A stretch of 64,000 bases of DNA from Acetivibrio sp964564015. Lineage in GTDB: Bacteria > Bacillota > Clostridia > Acetivibrionales > Acetivibrionaceae. This document shows positions 25,695 to 34,755 of this stretch, piece after piece. Made by a program: the position numbers and the translations under genes. The notes beneath the pieces are model-generated. The model had not been told where the DNA came from. It did no database searches and was given only the letters and a program-made list of their open reading frames with translations. Numbering within the stretch: position 1 is the stretch's first letter; each line of letters starts with the position of its first letter. The stretch spans positions 11,003 through 75,002 of the forward strand of contig CAZLZR010000017.1 in the NCBI GenBank assembly GCA_964564015.1. Direction: 5' to 3'.

Positions 25695-26279
25695 CTAAAA
25701 AAATGAATTAGCAATTGATATTGATAAAGTAACCATAAAATACCATAAAGCAAATTGCCAAAATTTCTTTATTCCCGTTACAATAACCGGGTTTAAATTC
25801 CCATCTCTTAACTCAGCTAATTCTTTATCCATTTCTACGTTTGTAGATTTATTTGCAACAGCATCAATTAAGATTGCTAAATCGTTTTTTCCAAATGGTT
25901 TCATATTAATAACTAAAATAGTCTCAGACAGACTTCCTAAAAACACTAATCTATAAAACCCTTTGCCAGCAGTATTTTGATTATTCACTCCAACTTCTAA
26001 CTTCATTTTTTTCACTTCTGAGTACCTTATTTCCTTTTTCCTTGAAAATAAAGTCTTATACATTACCTTATCTTCTAAAATGTCTATTTTAAAACCTTTT
26101 AGCCATAATATTACAAACCCTAAGAAAATTATTAATAAAATATCCATAGGCCAAAATGTATCATCTTGATATGTGGCTATTATAGCTATAACTACCATAG
26201 GACAAAATAAAATCGACCACACGAGATAACTGACCCATTCAGTTCTAATACGGTATGGCAACTTATATTTTTCTTCCAT
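25695..26279 (-). CDS. Membrane protein with a PH-like cytoplasmic part, function unknown
   Basis: A 194-residue protein with two hydrophobic segments at about 18-35 and 45-62, then a soluble segment (KIDILEDKVMYKTLFSRKKEIRYSEVKKMKLEVG) that resembles the YdbS/bPH_2 type beta-rich domain found behind paired membrane helices, and a last hydrophobic segment at the C-terminus. GGGGGG precedes the ATG by 6 nt. It lies upstream of the RT-associated RNA on the same strand, inside the accessory island. A link to the RT is possible but unsupported. Confidence 0.6.
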   Translation of the reverse strand: MEEKYKLPYRIRTEWVSYLVWSILFCPMVVIAIIATYQDDTFWPMDILLIIFLGFVILWLKGFKIDILEDKVMYKTLFSRKKEIRYSEVKKMKLEVGVNNQNTAGKGFYRLVFLGSLSETILVINMKPFGKNDLAILIDAVANKSTNVEMDKELAELRDGNLNPVIVTGIKKFWQFALWYFMVTLSISIANSFF

Positions 26280-26346
26280 TATATCCCCCCATTTTTATAT
26301 TCATTCTTACATAAATACACTACCTAGCTCGTTATAGGTTCTTGTT

Positions 26347-26463
26347 TTAGTGTTTGCTGTCTGCTGTAACAGTCAATTGGCTGCCGTTGCCATCGTATAT
26401 ATAACTTATACTCTTTTCTTCGTTTGTCTCGAGCAGAACTCTGCCCTGGCAGTCATAGGTGTA
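26347..26463 (-). pseudogene. RHS/YD-repeat fragment
   Basis: The minus strand reads YTYDCQGRVLLETNEE then SISYIYDGNGSQLTVTADS between two stops, which is one and a half YD repeats of an RHS/WapA protein. There is no start codon or ribosome binding site. It is a scrap, related to the larger RHS wreck at 28081-29840. Confidence 0.7.
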
Positions 26464-26506
26464 TTACCTTGTGTTTCCGTAGTTAGAATTAATAAAAATA
26501 AGCTTT

Positions 26507-27457
26507 CTAAATACCTTTACACTTATTATTATCAACCATGCGAATAAAATCTTCATAATTATCTGACCACATATTATAAATTTCAATAGAATACCCAGAT
26601 ATAACCCATGGTAATTTATCTAAAATACTAGAGATAGCGGCATTTAAGAGTCCTTCATTTTTCCCAAAAGAAATATCTAATGATTTCTTATTATAAAGTT
26701 TTATATTTAGTTGACATGAAATTGGCACATTCCCGGTTTGTGTATTTATAGTTTTAAAAACCCATATAATATCCGTAAGTTTATATATTTTTAGATTATT
26801 TAATTCTTCAACAATTAGCCATGATTTAGTAATCGTTGTATTTAAATATTTCTCTCTTGTTTCTATCTGTAACTCATTATTAATGTCCGATGCTACATTA
26901 TCTACGTCACCATATTTGCATATAGATTTATAAATTGGATGAGTTTTAGGATTTAATGTATACAATATAATTTTAATGATATTTATAATAATTATCAACA
27001 AAGGTATCATACATAACATAATTCCTAAGTATCCAGGTTGTCTAAATGATCTGGCATCAAGAATAAATGGGTAAAACACGTATTCAAATTCCTCAGTAAA
27101 TAATTCAGATTCCATATATGCTTCTTTAATCGCATCAAAAAGTTCATCTGGCATTTGTTTTAATTTCCCACTGACACAAAGATTTGGTTCTTTGAAATTT
27201 GGCACATCGACAACAAGAAACTTGTCTTCAATACGCAATAAAAGACATTTTGATACAACAGTCTCTCTACTCCCCCCATCTTCAGTATAAACAACTCCTG
27301 TTTCATAAAAATCTGTTCCCTCAACTGCAACAAAATACTCTTTCAGTGAATTAACATTATCTATAGAATTTAAATCTTGATAATTTCTATTAAATGGACC
27401 GGATAGAATATTGTAATAATACTTGCTGAAAATGACACCAAATAAAAACACAAGCAA
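26507..27457 (-). CDS. Membrane protein of unknown function, possibly N-terminally truncated
   Basis: About 316 residues with a hydrophobic start (LVFLFGVIFSKYYYNIL) and a central transmembrane pair (GYLGIMLCMIPLLIIIINIIKIIL at about 143-166), then a soluble domain with STEEL-like IVEELNNLKIYKLTDIIWVFK and a C-terminal PH-like look. The pattern resembles DUF6709-type proteins. There is no ATG; the frame opens behind a stop at about 27480 with a TTG and no Shine-Dalgarno sequence, so the first few residues are probably lost. It lies among RHS fragments, where immunity genes are common, but I have no direct evidence of such a role. Confidence 0.5.
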   Translation of the reverse strand: MLVFLFGVIFSKYYYNILSGPFNRNYQDLNSIDNVNSLKEYFVAVEGTDFYETGVVYTEDGGSRETVVSKCLLLRIEDKFLVVDVPNFKEPNLCVSGKLKQMPDELFDAIKEAYMESELFTEEFEYVFYPFILDARSFRQPGYLGIMLCMIPLLIIIINIIKIILYTLNPKTHPIYKSICKYGDVDNVASDINNELQIETREKYLNTTITKSWLIVEELNNLKIYKLTDIIWVFKTINTQTGNVPISCQLNIKLYNKKSLDISFGKNEGLLNAAISSILDKLPWVISGYSIEIYNMWSDNYEDFIRMVDNNKCKGI

Positions 27458-27557
27458 GAATAAAACTACACTATTTGACGCTTACGATATCTCCACTTTC
27501 TGATTTGGGCTTTTTGTTTTTTGCCAAATTAAAACTGTAATTTCGGATAAAAGTAAA

Positions 27558-27583
27558 GCCGGAAGCATATCATTGCTCCCGGC
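27558..27583 (-). terminator. Terminator after the putative immunity gene
   Basis: GCCGG-AGCA pairs with TGCT-CCGGC (27558-27567 with 27574-27583, one internal mismatch), followed on the minus strand by a T-rich tail. Confidence 0.75.
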
Positions 27584-27598
27584 ATAAAATTATTCTGC

Positions 27599-28069
27599 TC
27601 ACTTTATAGTTATTAAGTCCATTTCTCTAAAAACATAATTTTCTAACTTGTATTGCTCTAAAATGCTTCTGTACTCTTCTTGTAAGTCACTTAATTTTAA
27701 CGGTTTTTCCGGCATACTAACCCTAAAATACTGGTATAAATTTGGTTCAGTATCATATGAATTATATGCATACAACCCTTTTCTTGAAAATCCTAGTGAC
27801 CTTTCAAGATAAGCTAGCTTTGTTTCCTCTTTCGAGTTTATTAAAATTACCCTTTTAAAAACATCTTGACTAATTATTGTTTCTGATGATTTTTCTAATC
27901 TCTCAAAAATATATTCAGATAAATACTCTAGTTGTTCTTTTGACCTGCGGACATTTTCTGGTAAAAGTCCATATACACCTGAATCAAACTGCGCAATTTC
28001 ATCGTTAGAGTCAACCGCAAACCACAATATATCATAATCAAAAATTTCTTCATCAGATATCCTTGTCAT
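27599..28069 (-). CDS. Putative immunity protein for the RHS deaminase toxin
   Basis: A 156-residue soluble acidic protein starting MTRISDEEIFDYDILWFAVD. AGAGGTG ends 6 nt before the ATG at 28067-28069. An ATG 15 nt upstream overlaps the toxin's TGA stop. It directly follows the toxin C-terminal coding region with only 11 bp between, the standard layout of polymorphic toxin/immunity pairs. The frame is intact although the toxin gene is broken. I cannot place it in a named immunity family; the function is inferred from position. Confidence 0.6.
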   Translation of the reverse strand: MTRISDEEIFDYDILWFAVDSNDEIAQFDSGVYGLLPENVRRSKEQLEYLSEYIFERLEKSSETIISQDVFKRVILINSKEETKLAYLERSLGFSRKGLYAYNSYDTEPNLYQYFRVSMPEKPLKLSDLQEEYRSILEQYKLENYVFREMDLITIK

Positions 28070-28080
28070 ATTTTCACCTC

Positions 28081-29840
28081 TCATCTGTTATTATTGGAGA
28101 AATGTGAGAAAATTTCTAAACAATTATTACATGTTGGAACAACTTCCTGTGGATTTTTTGGACGGACTGCTTTTGTAAATCCAATATTCTCCAATAAACT
28201 ACCGTTATTCATTAGGGAATTACCACTTCTAAATTCAGCACATCTACCAACAATATTACGTTCAGTTAGACCATTCGAACCAATTCCACCAATTTCATTT
28301 GCTTTATTTATTAATGTTTGATTAATATCCTCAGGTATTGGTCCAGAAAAGTCTGCAATTGTATCTCCAGTTACTTTATCGTATGCACCTATAGCAGCTG
28401 ATCTATTTTTTATTTTATTAGATGAATTCTGTAATAGTGAACTTAATTCATTCTCCGCTCTTAAGTATATATCATATTCACTAAGTGTTGTGGATACATG
28501 TCCTTCAGGGCCAACATAAAAGTTAGTTTCACCAACTCCCGCATTATTGTTTGAATAATATGGTAAAGCAAGTCTTGTTTATGGAGCAGTTAACATTTTG
28601 GGGCTATTTATAGCAATTTGGTTGTTATTGTTACTAACAAGGCTCTTTTGAGAAATACCACTAAATCCATTACTATTAGCTTTTGGAATATAACTATTTC
28701 CTTTACCCAAAACAGCCATTTTTGGCTGTATACCAAATGCTTTATACTAAAATTATCAAATCCATTTGATATAATCATCTCATTATTCTTGTTTATATTT
28801 GCAATTGATTGTTTGCTGTTCCCGATATTAATTTTACCAGCTGCTTTTATGATATCACCCATAGCAGCACCAGTAAATGCACCTGTTATGGTACTATCTA
28901 TCGTATCATTCGCAATTTGAGAATAAGAGCGGTCGTTTATTCCTGTAAATTTTTGAAGTAATTCGCTTGTGGCTGTCGAAACCCCACCACTTGATGCTCC
29001 AGCAAACATTGATCTTAATACTATATTACTGGAACCACCATAAAACATACTTCCGCCTACTGCTCCACCTGCTGTTCCTCCAATGGTATTAGTGGCAATT
29101 TCACTCCATGAGAGGTTGCTTTCTCCTGTTATTTTTTCCAAACCTTGTCCAACAAGAGTGCTTGAGCCACCACCTACTGCACCTGCAAGTATCGGATTTG
29201 CCGTATGTAGCAATGTCTCACCAGCCAAAGCACCTCCTACAGCAGCTCCAACATATGATTGCCAGGATGAAGTTTGCCTTCTTTTACATTACCAACAACA
29301 TCTCCAACGTATTGACCCACAACACCAAGAAATGCCCCAGCACCTGAACATATTAAATCATCTATAATTGCCCAATGCCCTGTCGGGTCTTTGTATTTTT
29401 ATAGGATTATTGGCGCAATAAGTGTACAGATTCAAACTTAGCGGATCATTCGGATCGCCTGTGTACGTATCCTCCTGGAAGAACCTTGCAACCTTCGGAT
29501 CGTACATCCTGGCATTGAGGTAATACAATCCCGTTTCCTCATCATACTGATAGCCTGAATAAAGTATCGAGTTCTTATCCTTTGCAATGCCATCCGATTC
29601 AAGAATATTACCAAAAGCATCATAATAGTAGTTTACATCAACAGTTCCAGTAGCCGTATTTATCAATGCAGTTACATCGGCGTGACCGTTGTACATGTAA
29701 TATTATGATTGACCGTCAGCATTATACATTAACAGTTTAGCGCCATAGATATTTCTGTTTAACTTGTCCGCCTGACCAGTCCGTGGCTCTATCTCCAGAA
29801 CAACCTTATCGTACTCGTATTCCTTAACTGTCAGAATACA
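28081..29840 (-). pseudogene. Degenerate RHS/WapA polymorphic toxin with a YwqJ-like deaminase C-terminus
   Basis: Read on the minus strand, pieces of one protein follow in order. First KVVLEIEPRTGQADKLNRNI, then the RHS core YDEETGLYYLNARMYDPKVA and RFFQEDTYTGDPNDPLSLN, then NPIKYKDPTGHW, a Gly/Ala-rich segment, and last a toxin domain with GRCAEFRSGNSL and PTCNNCLEIF. The Cys-Ala-Glu (28234-28242) and Cys-x-x-Cys (28120-28131) fit a zinc nucleic-acid or nucleotide deaminase of the YwqJ type. Lesions: a TAA at 29703-29705, a frameshift in the A-run at 29396-29400, another near 29262-29270, another at 28719-28723, and a TAA at 28579-28581. The 5' two-thirds of a normal RHS protein are missing. 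It is dead as written. Confidence 0.8.
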
Positions 29841-29950
29841 GCTTTATTATATGTAGGCTCTCTTTCAAGTGCCAAGTTTTCATGGCTCATTTATGTAATT
29901 ATGCTATAAGTCAAGTTGTTTTACAGATTGGGCGTTATAAGATTTGTTTG

Positions 29951-30256
29951 TTATTTACCACCTTTAATTACTTTTATCTCAGCTTCTTGTTTTTCCACTT
30001 TTGAGGAAAGGTCATTTACTGCGTTTTCAACAGTCACAACCTTATCATAAACCTGATTGTAGCCATCAAATAAGGCTTTTGTTGTGTTATCTAATTTGTT
30101 TTCAATTCTTACAATATCACCTTTAATTCCTTTAAGGTCATCTTTGACATCCTTAATTTCTGTTTTCATTGAATCTATTTTATCATCCATCTTGTCGAAT
30201 CTGGTTGTCAGGTCTGAATACATCTTGGTCATTAACTCAAACATTTTATCTTCCAT
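29951..30256 (-). CDS. Small coiled-coil protein of unknown function
   Basis: A 101-residue protein starting MEDKMFELMTKMYSDLTTRF, almost all heptad repeats (DKMDDKIDSMKTEIKDVKDD and so on), ending in a Lys/Gly-rich tail. AAGGAAG lies before the ATG at 30254-30256; an upstream in-frame ATG at 30289 lacks a site. Such proteins are frequent in clostridial genomes, often near mobile DNA, and have no known function. No partner is visible. Confidence 0.7.
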   Translation of the reverse strand: MEDKMFELMTKMYSDLTTRFDKMDDKIDSMKTEIKDVKDDLKGIKGDIVRIENKLDNTTKALFDGYNQVYDKVVTVENAVNDLSSKVEKQEAEIKVIKGGK

Positions 30257-30289
30257 TACAACACTTCCTTTTAAATTTATATTGTCCAT

Positions 30290-30729
30290 TATATCATTTT
30301 TCCATTTGATTAGAAATATTATCCTTATATTTTATTTCAATCTTCCAGTTTCACAGGTGAAGGATGTTTTTCAAAGAATGTTAGCAAAAAAATCCTTCTA
30401 TAAAGAAAAATTTAAAATCCCTTATGGGTACAGGTACATCAAGACACATATCAATTTAACTTCAAAGAAAATTTGACGGAGGTTCTGCCACTAATGTTAC
30501 GACAAATCCATCTTCTGCATGGGTTTCTCAACAAATCAGGGAAGCCACTCCTTTTGGAAATACATCCAAGTATCTGCATTGTTTTTCTTCAAGCTGCTTT
30601 TCTTAAATGCTCAACAAACGAAACTCATTACATTCATTTACAGTTAATAGCCCCCCGATGGGATTTTTGCAACCATCCCCCAATAACACTCTTCTTATAA
30701 TCCTGTATAAAAGACAAAATTGCTTTCAC
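30290..30729. other. Decayed intergenic stretch at the island edge
   Basis: About 440 bp between the coiled-coil gene and the broken murA. It holds one transposase scrap (30475-30585) and otherwise nothing I can name. Confidence 0.5.
30475..30585 (+). pseudogene. Transposase (integrase-core) fragment
   Basis: The plus strand encodes SATNVTTNPSSAWVSQQIRE followed by ATPFGNTSKYL. This is the stretch before the second catalytic Asp of DDE integrase-core transposases (pattern NVTxNPSxxWVxQQxREATPF-x-x-x-PKYLIxDND). It breaks off before the Asp and has no start. It is a trace of a past insertion next to the truncated murA. Confidence 0.6.
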
Positions 30730-31098
30730 CTAATGTGCCAATAACCAAACATACTCACCTGGGTAGCTAATAGTCACTTTCTTAAATCTTGACAGAATAG
30801 GTCCCATAAAAATAATTGAAGACCTCATTTCTACTGCGAGATCTTCAGAAACTTCAGTGCTGTTCATCGTTGAAGAATCTACTGTAACTGTGTCACCTTC
30901 AAAGCTGACTTTACATCCGAGTTGTTTCAGGATCTCTAGCATAGTTTCAACATCACTCAATCTGGGACAATTTTTTATTACGCTTACACCATCGTTCAAA
31001 ACTGTAGCGGCTAGTATCGGCAGTACTGCATTTTTAGAACCCTCTACGGTTATTTCACCTTTCAACTTCTGACCCCCGGTAACAACCAACTTGCTCAT
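30730..31098 (-). pseudogene. murA: Truncated UDP-N-acetylglucosamine 1-carboxyvinyltransferase
   Basis: GGAGGTG precedes an ATG at 31098 that starts MSKLVVTGGQKLKGEITVEG, followed by SKNAVLPILAATVL with the catalytic-site Lys, and VEMRSSIIFMGPILSRF. This is the MurA N-terminus. The family continues for about 420 residues, but here the frame ends after SYPGEYVWLLAH, about 122 residues. The catalytic Cys loop and the second domain are absent. It cannot make enolpyruvyl-UDP-GlcNAc. It is the last gene of the dcw cluster and the break coincides with the island edge; another murA must exist elsewhere, as clostridia usually have two. Confidence 0.85.
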
Positions 31099-31300
31099 AT
31101 AAAGCACCTCCGTAAAATGCGGTGGTTAACCATCACTATCAACTCTCTTAATTCAATTTATATTAATATTTTATGCTGGGTTTACAAAAGTGTTACTTTA
31201 TTGATTTATCGCATAGTATGACTATAGAATCAATACTTTCAAGAGACGAGTAAATTGTGAATCAAGTCGAAAAATAGAACTAAAACTGATTTCTAAATAG

Positions 31301-31330
31301 AAAAAAAGATCCCGCTCCCGGATCCTTTTG
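31301..31330 (-). terminator. Terminator after murG
   Basis: On the minus strand GATCC pairs with GGATC around GGGAGCG (31324-31320 with 31312-31308), extended by AAAAG/CTTTT, and followed by T7. It separates murG from the murA fragment. Confidence 0.85.
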
Positions 31331-31357
31331 AAATACACCTTTTTTTCTGAAATGATT

Positions 31358-32464
31358 CTATTTGGTTTTTGACTTTAACAATTCATCTATCAACGCATAA
31401 ATTTGTTTGCTTGCATTTGTAATTCCCATCTTTCTTGCGTTATCAGACATTTCTTTGAGTTTTGCCTTATCTCCCAGCAGTTCATTTATTTGCTCATATA
31501 AAACATTGTGTTTAAGATCCTTTTCGAGAATAACAATTCCTGCTCCCTGCTTTTCGAGTGCCCTTGCATTGTATTCCTGGTGATTTGCCGTAACATAAGG
31601 CGAGGGAATCAACACCGAAGGAACTCCTAATGCAGTCAATTCGCTGATAGTAATTGCACCGGCCCTTCCTATTACCAGATCCGAAGCTGCTAAAACATCA
31701 GCCATGTCATAAATATATGGAACTACTTTTATGTACTTTGATTTGATGCTTCCGAGCTTTTTCATTATCTTTTCGTGCTGTGCCTCACCTGTAGCAAATA
31801 GGATATGATATTTATCCTCGTCACTGTGAAGCCTCAACATTTCACTTACCGTATGGTTTATTGTTTCTGCTCCCCTGCTGCCGGCAAAAATTACAACCAG
31901 TGGTTTACCACTTTCAATTCCAAGTTTGTTTCTTGCTGCTTTCCGATCTGCATTGAGCATCTCGCTGCGAATTGGGTTACCGGTAAAAACAACCTTTTTA
32001 CTATGCTTAAAGAACTTTTCAGACTCTTTAAAACTGATAGCAACCTTATCTACAAACCTTGCCAGAATCTTGTTTGTAATACCCGGGAAAGCGTTCTGTT
32101 CATGAATCAAAGTAGGAATTTTCATTCTTGCCGCATTAAACAGAACAGGACCGCAAACATAGCCACCCGTCCCTATTACTATATCCGGCTTAAATTCTCT
32201 GACAATGCTTTTGGCCTCATGAAGCCCTTGAAACAACTCTTTTACAGCAATAAAAGTATCTCCTGAAAGTTTCCTTTTAAAGCCTCTTACCCTTATCAAT
32301 TTGAGTTCGAAATTCTCCCTTGGCACAAGCCTGGTCTCCAGTCCTTTTTGTGTCCCAATAAATAATATCTCACAACCCGGATTCTTGCTCCTTATGTATT
32401 TGGCAATTGCTATACCGGGGTTAATGTGTCCTGCAGTTCCACCACCACTTATTATTACCTTCAA
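31358..32464 (-). CDS. murG: UDP-N-acetylglucosamine-N-acetylmuramyl-(pentapeptide) pyrophosphoryl-undecaprenol GlcNAc transferase
   Basis: MurG adds GlcNAc to lipid I to make lipid II on the inner face of the membrane. The 368-residue protein begins MKVIISGGGTAGHINPGIAI, the donor of the two conserved Gly-rich loops; GTGGYVCGPVLFNA, IHEQNAFPGITNKILA and the UDP-binding GRAGAITISELTALGVPSVLIPSPYVTANHQEYNA are all present. It follows ftsW by 13 bp in the cluster and ends at a terminator. Confidence 0.97.
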   Translation of the reverse strand: MKVIISGGGTAGHINPGIAIAKYIRSKNPGCEILFIGTQKGLETRLVPRENFELKLIRVRGFKRKLSGDTFIAVKELFQGLHEAKSIVREFKPDIVIGTGGYVCGPVLFNAARMKIPTLIHEQNAFPGITNKILARFVDKVAISFKESEKFFKHSKKVVFTGNPIRSEMLNADRKAARNKLGIESGKPLVVIFAGSRGAETINHTVSEMLRLHSDEDKYHILFATGEAQHEKIMKKLGSIKSKYIKVVPYIYDMADVLAASDLVIGRAGAITISELTALGVPSVLIPSPYVTANHQEYNARALEKQGAGIVILEKDLKHNVLYEQINELLGDKAKLKEMSDNARKMGITNASKQIYALIDELLKSKTK

Positions 32465-32477
32465 AACTCAAATCACC

Positions 32478-33587
32478 TCAGATTCTGTCATAATTAGAAT
32501 ATCTCGATATATTAAGAAGAATGCCTATCCCAGCCATAAGGAAAATAAGAGATGTTCCACCATGGCTAAACAATGGCAGCGGCATACCCGTAACAGGCAT
32601 CGATGAAGTCACAACCGCTACATTGATAATAACCTGTATTGCTACTAGAGAAGTAATACCTACAGCCACAAGACTACCAAAAACATCGGGAGCATTTATC
32701 GAAATCTTTATCCCTCTCCAGATAAAAACAAGAAAGAGTAAAAGAACCGCTACTACACCTATGAATCCCATTTCTTCAGCTAAAATCGCAAAAATGAAAT
32801 CGTTATATGGCTCAGGAATATAGAGAAACTTCTGCATACTCTTTCCCAATCCTCTTCCAAAAAGTCCTCCTGAACCGATAGCATACAACGACTGAACAAC
32901 CTGATAACCATCTCCGCTAGGATCAGCAAACGGGTTAAGGAATGAAATCAACCTATCCCGTCTATATGGAAAAAATATAATCAATGCTATCAAACCGGCT
33001 ATTGCCGGAACTGAGAGAATCATAAAATGTCTGATTTTTGAACCTGCAGTAAAAAGAATGATGCAAGCCACTCCAAAAATTATAATTGTTCCGCTAAGAT
33101 GGGGCTCAATGAGCAAGAGGCCTCCATATACCCCCAATAGTAACAGATACGGCAATAAACCCTTAAAAAAGGATTCAAGCCCATTCTTCCTTTTTGAAAG
33201 ACTATAGGAGAAAAACAAAATAACCGCTAATTTAGCTGTTTCTGATGGTTGAAAATTAATTGGCCCGATAAAAATCCATCTTTTAGCACCATTTAATTCC
33301 GTTCCGATAACAGGCACCAACGCAAGAAGAGCGATACTTCCAATCAGAAAAACAGGTGACCATTTACCAAGCTTCCTGTAGTCAATATTCATTGTAACGA
33401 ACATCGCCAGAAATGCCAATGGCAAATACAATAACTGTTTCTTTATAAAATAGTAAGTATCATTCATATTATTATTTGCATGAGGAGCACCGGCACTAAA
33501 AACCATTATGGTGCCCAGACTCAGCAATATTAAAACCGTCATAAATAATAGAAAGTCAAAAGGTTTCTTTGAAGTATTGGAAGCCAT
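32478..33587 (-). CDS. ftsW: SEDS-family peptidoglycan glycosyltransferase FtsW / SpoVE type
   Basis: A 369-residue polytopic membrane protein with about ten transmembrane segments. It polymerises lipid II at the septum together with its class B PBP. KRWIFIGPINFQPSETAKLAVILFFS and the C-terminal TGMPLPLFSHGGTSLI are SEDS signatures; EEMGFIGVVAVLLLF is also conserved. The ATG at 33585-33587 has AAAGGGGGT before it; an upstream ATG at 33614 does not. Lying between mraY and murG, it may be FtsW or its sporulation paralogue SpoVE, which sit in the same place in bacilli and clostridia. Confidence 0.94.
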   Translation of the reverse strand: MASNTSKKPFDFLLFMTVLILLSLGTIMVFSAGAPHANNNMNDTYYFIKKQLLYLPLAFLAMFVTMNIDYRKLGKWSPVFLIGSIALLALVPVIGTELNGAKRWIFIGPINFQPSETAKLAVILFFSYSLSKRKNGLESFFKGLLPYLLLLGVYGGLLLIEPHLSGTIIIFGVACIILFTAGSKIRHFMILSVPAIAGLIALIIFFPYRRDRLISFLNPFADPSGDGYQVVQSLYAIGSGGLFGRGLGKSMQKFLYIPEPYNDFIFAILAEEMGFIGVVAVLLLFLVFIWRGIKISINAPDVFGSLVAVGITSLVAIQVIINVAVVTSSMPVTGMPLPLFSHGGTSLIFLMAGIGILLNISRYSNYDRI

Positions 33588-33629
33588 AGTTACCCCCTTT
33601 TCTGCTCTTGCCATATTACTTAAAATTTC

Positions 33630-34622
33630 TCAATAAAATTTAATTCCCAGCATCAACAAGCTTGCTATACATAAAAGAACTGTCACTGCCCAAAATACAT
33701 AAACCACTCTTACTTCTTTCCAACCCAGAAGCTCAAAGTGGTGATGTATCGGTGCCATCTTAAAAACTCTCTTTCCGGTCATCTTGAAAGATACAACCTG
33801 AATAATAACCGATAATACTTCAATTAAATATATGCCACCGGCGACAAACAATATTACAGGCATCTTCATAACAACAGCAACTGCCCCTACAGCTCCACCA
33901 AGAGCCAATGATCCTGTATCGCCCATAAATATTCTTGCAGGATGAGCATTGTATGCTAAGAAGCCAAGACAACCACCTGCAACTATTGAGCAGAAAATTT
34001 TCACATAATCCCACTCATTTCTTGTCATAGCAACAATTGAAAAGAATACTGTTACTATAAGAGTTATTCCCGCACATAAACCATCGAGACCATCTGTTAT
34101 GTTAACAGCATTTGTGGCATAAGTCAGAAGTAATATTGTAAATGGTATAAAGAGCACTCCCAGATCCAAAGTCATATCCATCCCAAACAATGGAATGATA
34201 ATATCAGTACCTATCTGAGATTTTGATACATAAAAAGAAAATGTAACGGCTATAATGAGTAGTCCAATTAATTTTTGATTCCAGTAAAGTCCGTCTTTTC
34301 TTTTTTTTACCACCTTTATAAAATCATCTATAAATCCTATCAACCCGAATCCAATTGTAACAAGGGCAACTGGCAGTATTCTTATATCTATGGTTGAATA
34401 AAAAACCGACAGCAACACTACAGGAATCAGGAAAAGGAATCCCCCCATAGTTGGCGTCCCAGTTTTCTTAATATGAGACTTAGGTCCATCATCCCTTACT
34501 GTCTGGCCAAACTTCAATCTTGTCAGAAGAGGAATGAGCAGAGGCCCTAATATCAATGTCATAAAAAAGCTTACCATAAACATTAAAACATGTGTAGAAA
34601 TATTGAATGGTATTTTGTCCAA
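33630..34622 (-). CDS. mraY: Phospho-N-acetylmuramoyl-pentapeptide transferase
   Basis: MraY moves phospho-MurNAc-pentapeptide from UDP to undecaprenyl phosphate, forming lipid I. It is a 330-residue integral membrane protein of about ten segments. Conserved elements seen: GQTVRDDGPKSHIKKTGTPTMGG with the Asp/Lys motif, IDDFIK with the DD pair, NAVNITDGLDGLCAG with the catalytic Asp, and APIHHHFELLGWKEVRVV near the end. It sits between murF and ftsW. Confidence 0.97.
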   Translation of the reverse strand: MDKIPFNISTHVLMFMVSFFMTLILGPLLIPLLTRLKFGQTVRDDGPKSHIKKTGTPTMGGFLFLIPVVLLSVFYSTIDIRILPVALVTIGFGLIGFIDDFIKVVKKRKDGLYWNQKLIGLLIIAVTFSFYVSKSQIGTDIIIPLFGMDMTLDLGVLFIPFTILLLTYATNAVNITDGLDGLCAGITLIVTVFFSIVAMTRNEWDYVKIFCSIVAGGCLGFLAYNAHPARIFMGDTGSLALGGAVGAVAVVMKMPVILFVAGGIYLIEVLSVIIQVVSFKMTGKRVFKMAPIHHHFELLGWKEVRVVYVFWAVTVLLCIASLLMLGIKFY

Positions 34623-34755
34623 AATTTATCTCCCCCCACGAAAAACTTTACCCGGGCAATTGATATTTATCTGTATATGCAATTCTTCTCGCCATGGTTA
34701 CACTTCTATTTTTATTTACACAAAAACTTTATTTCACTAGTATATCTATACACTT

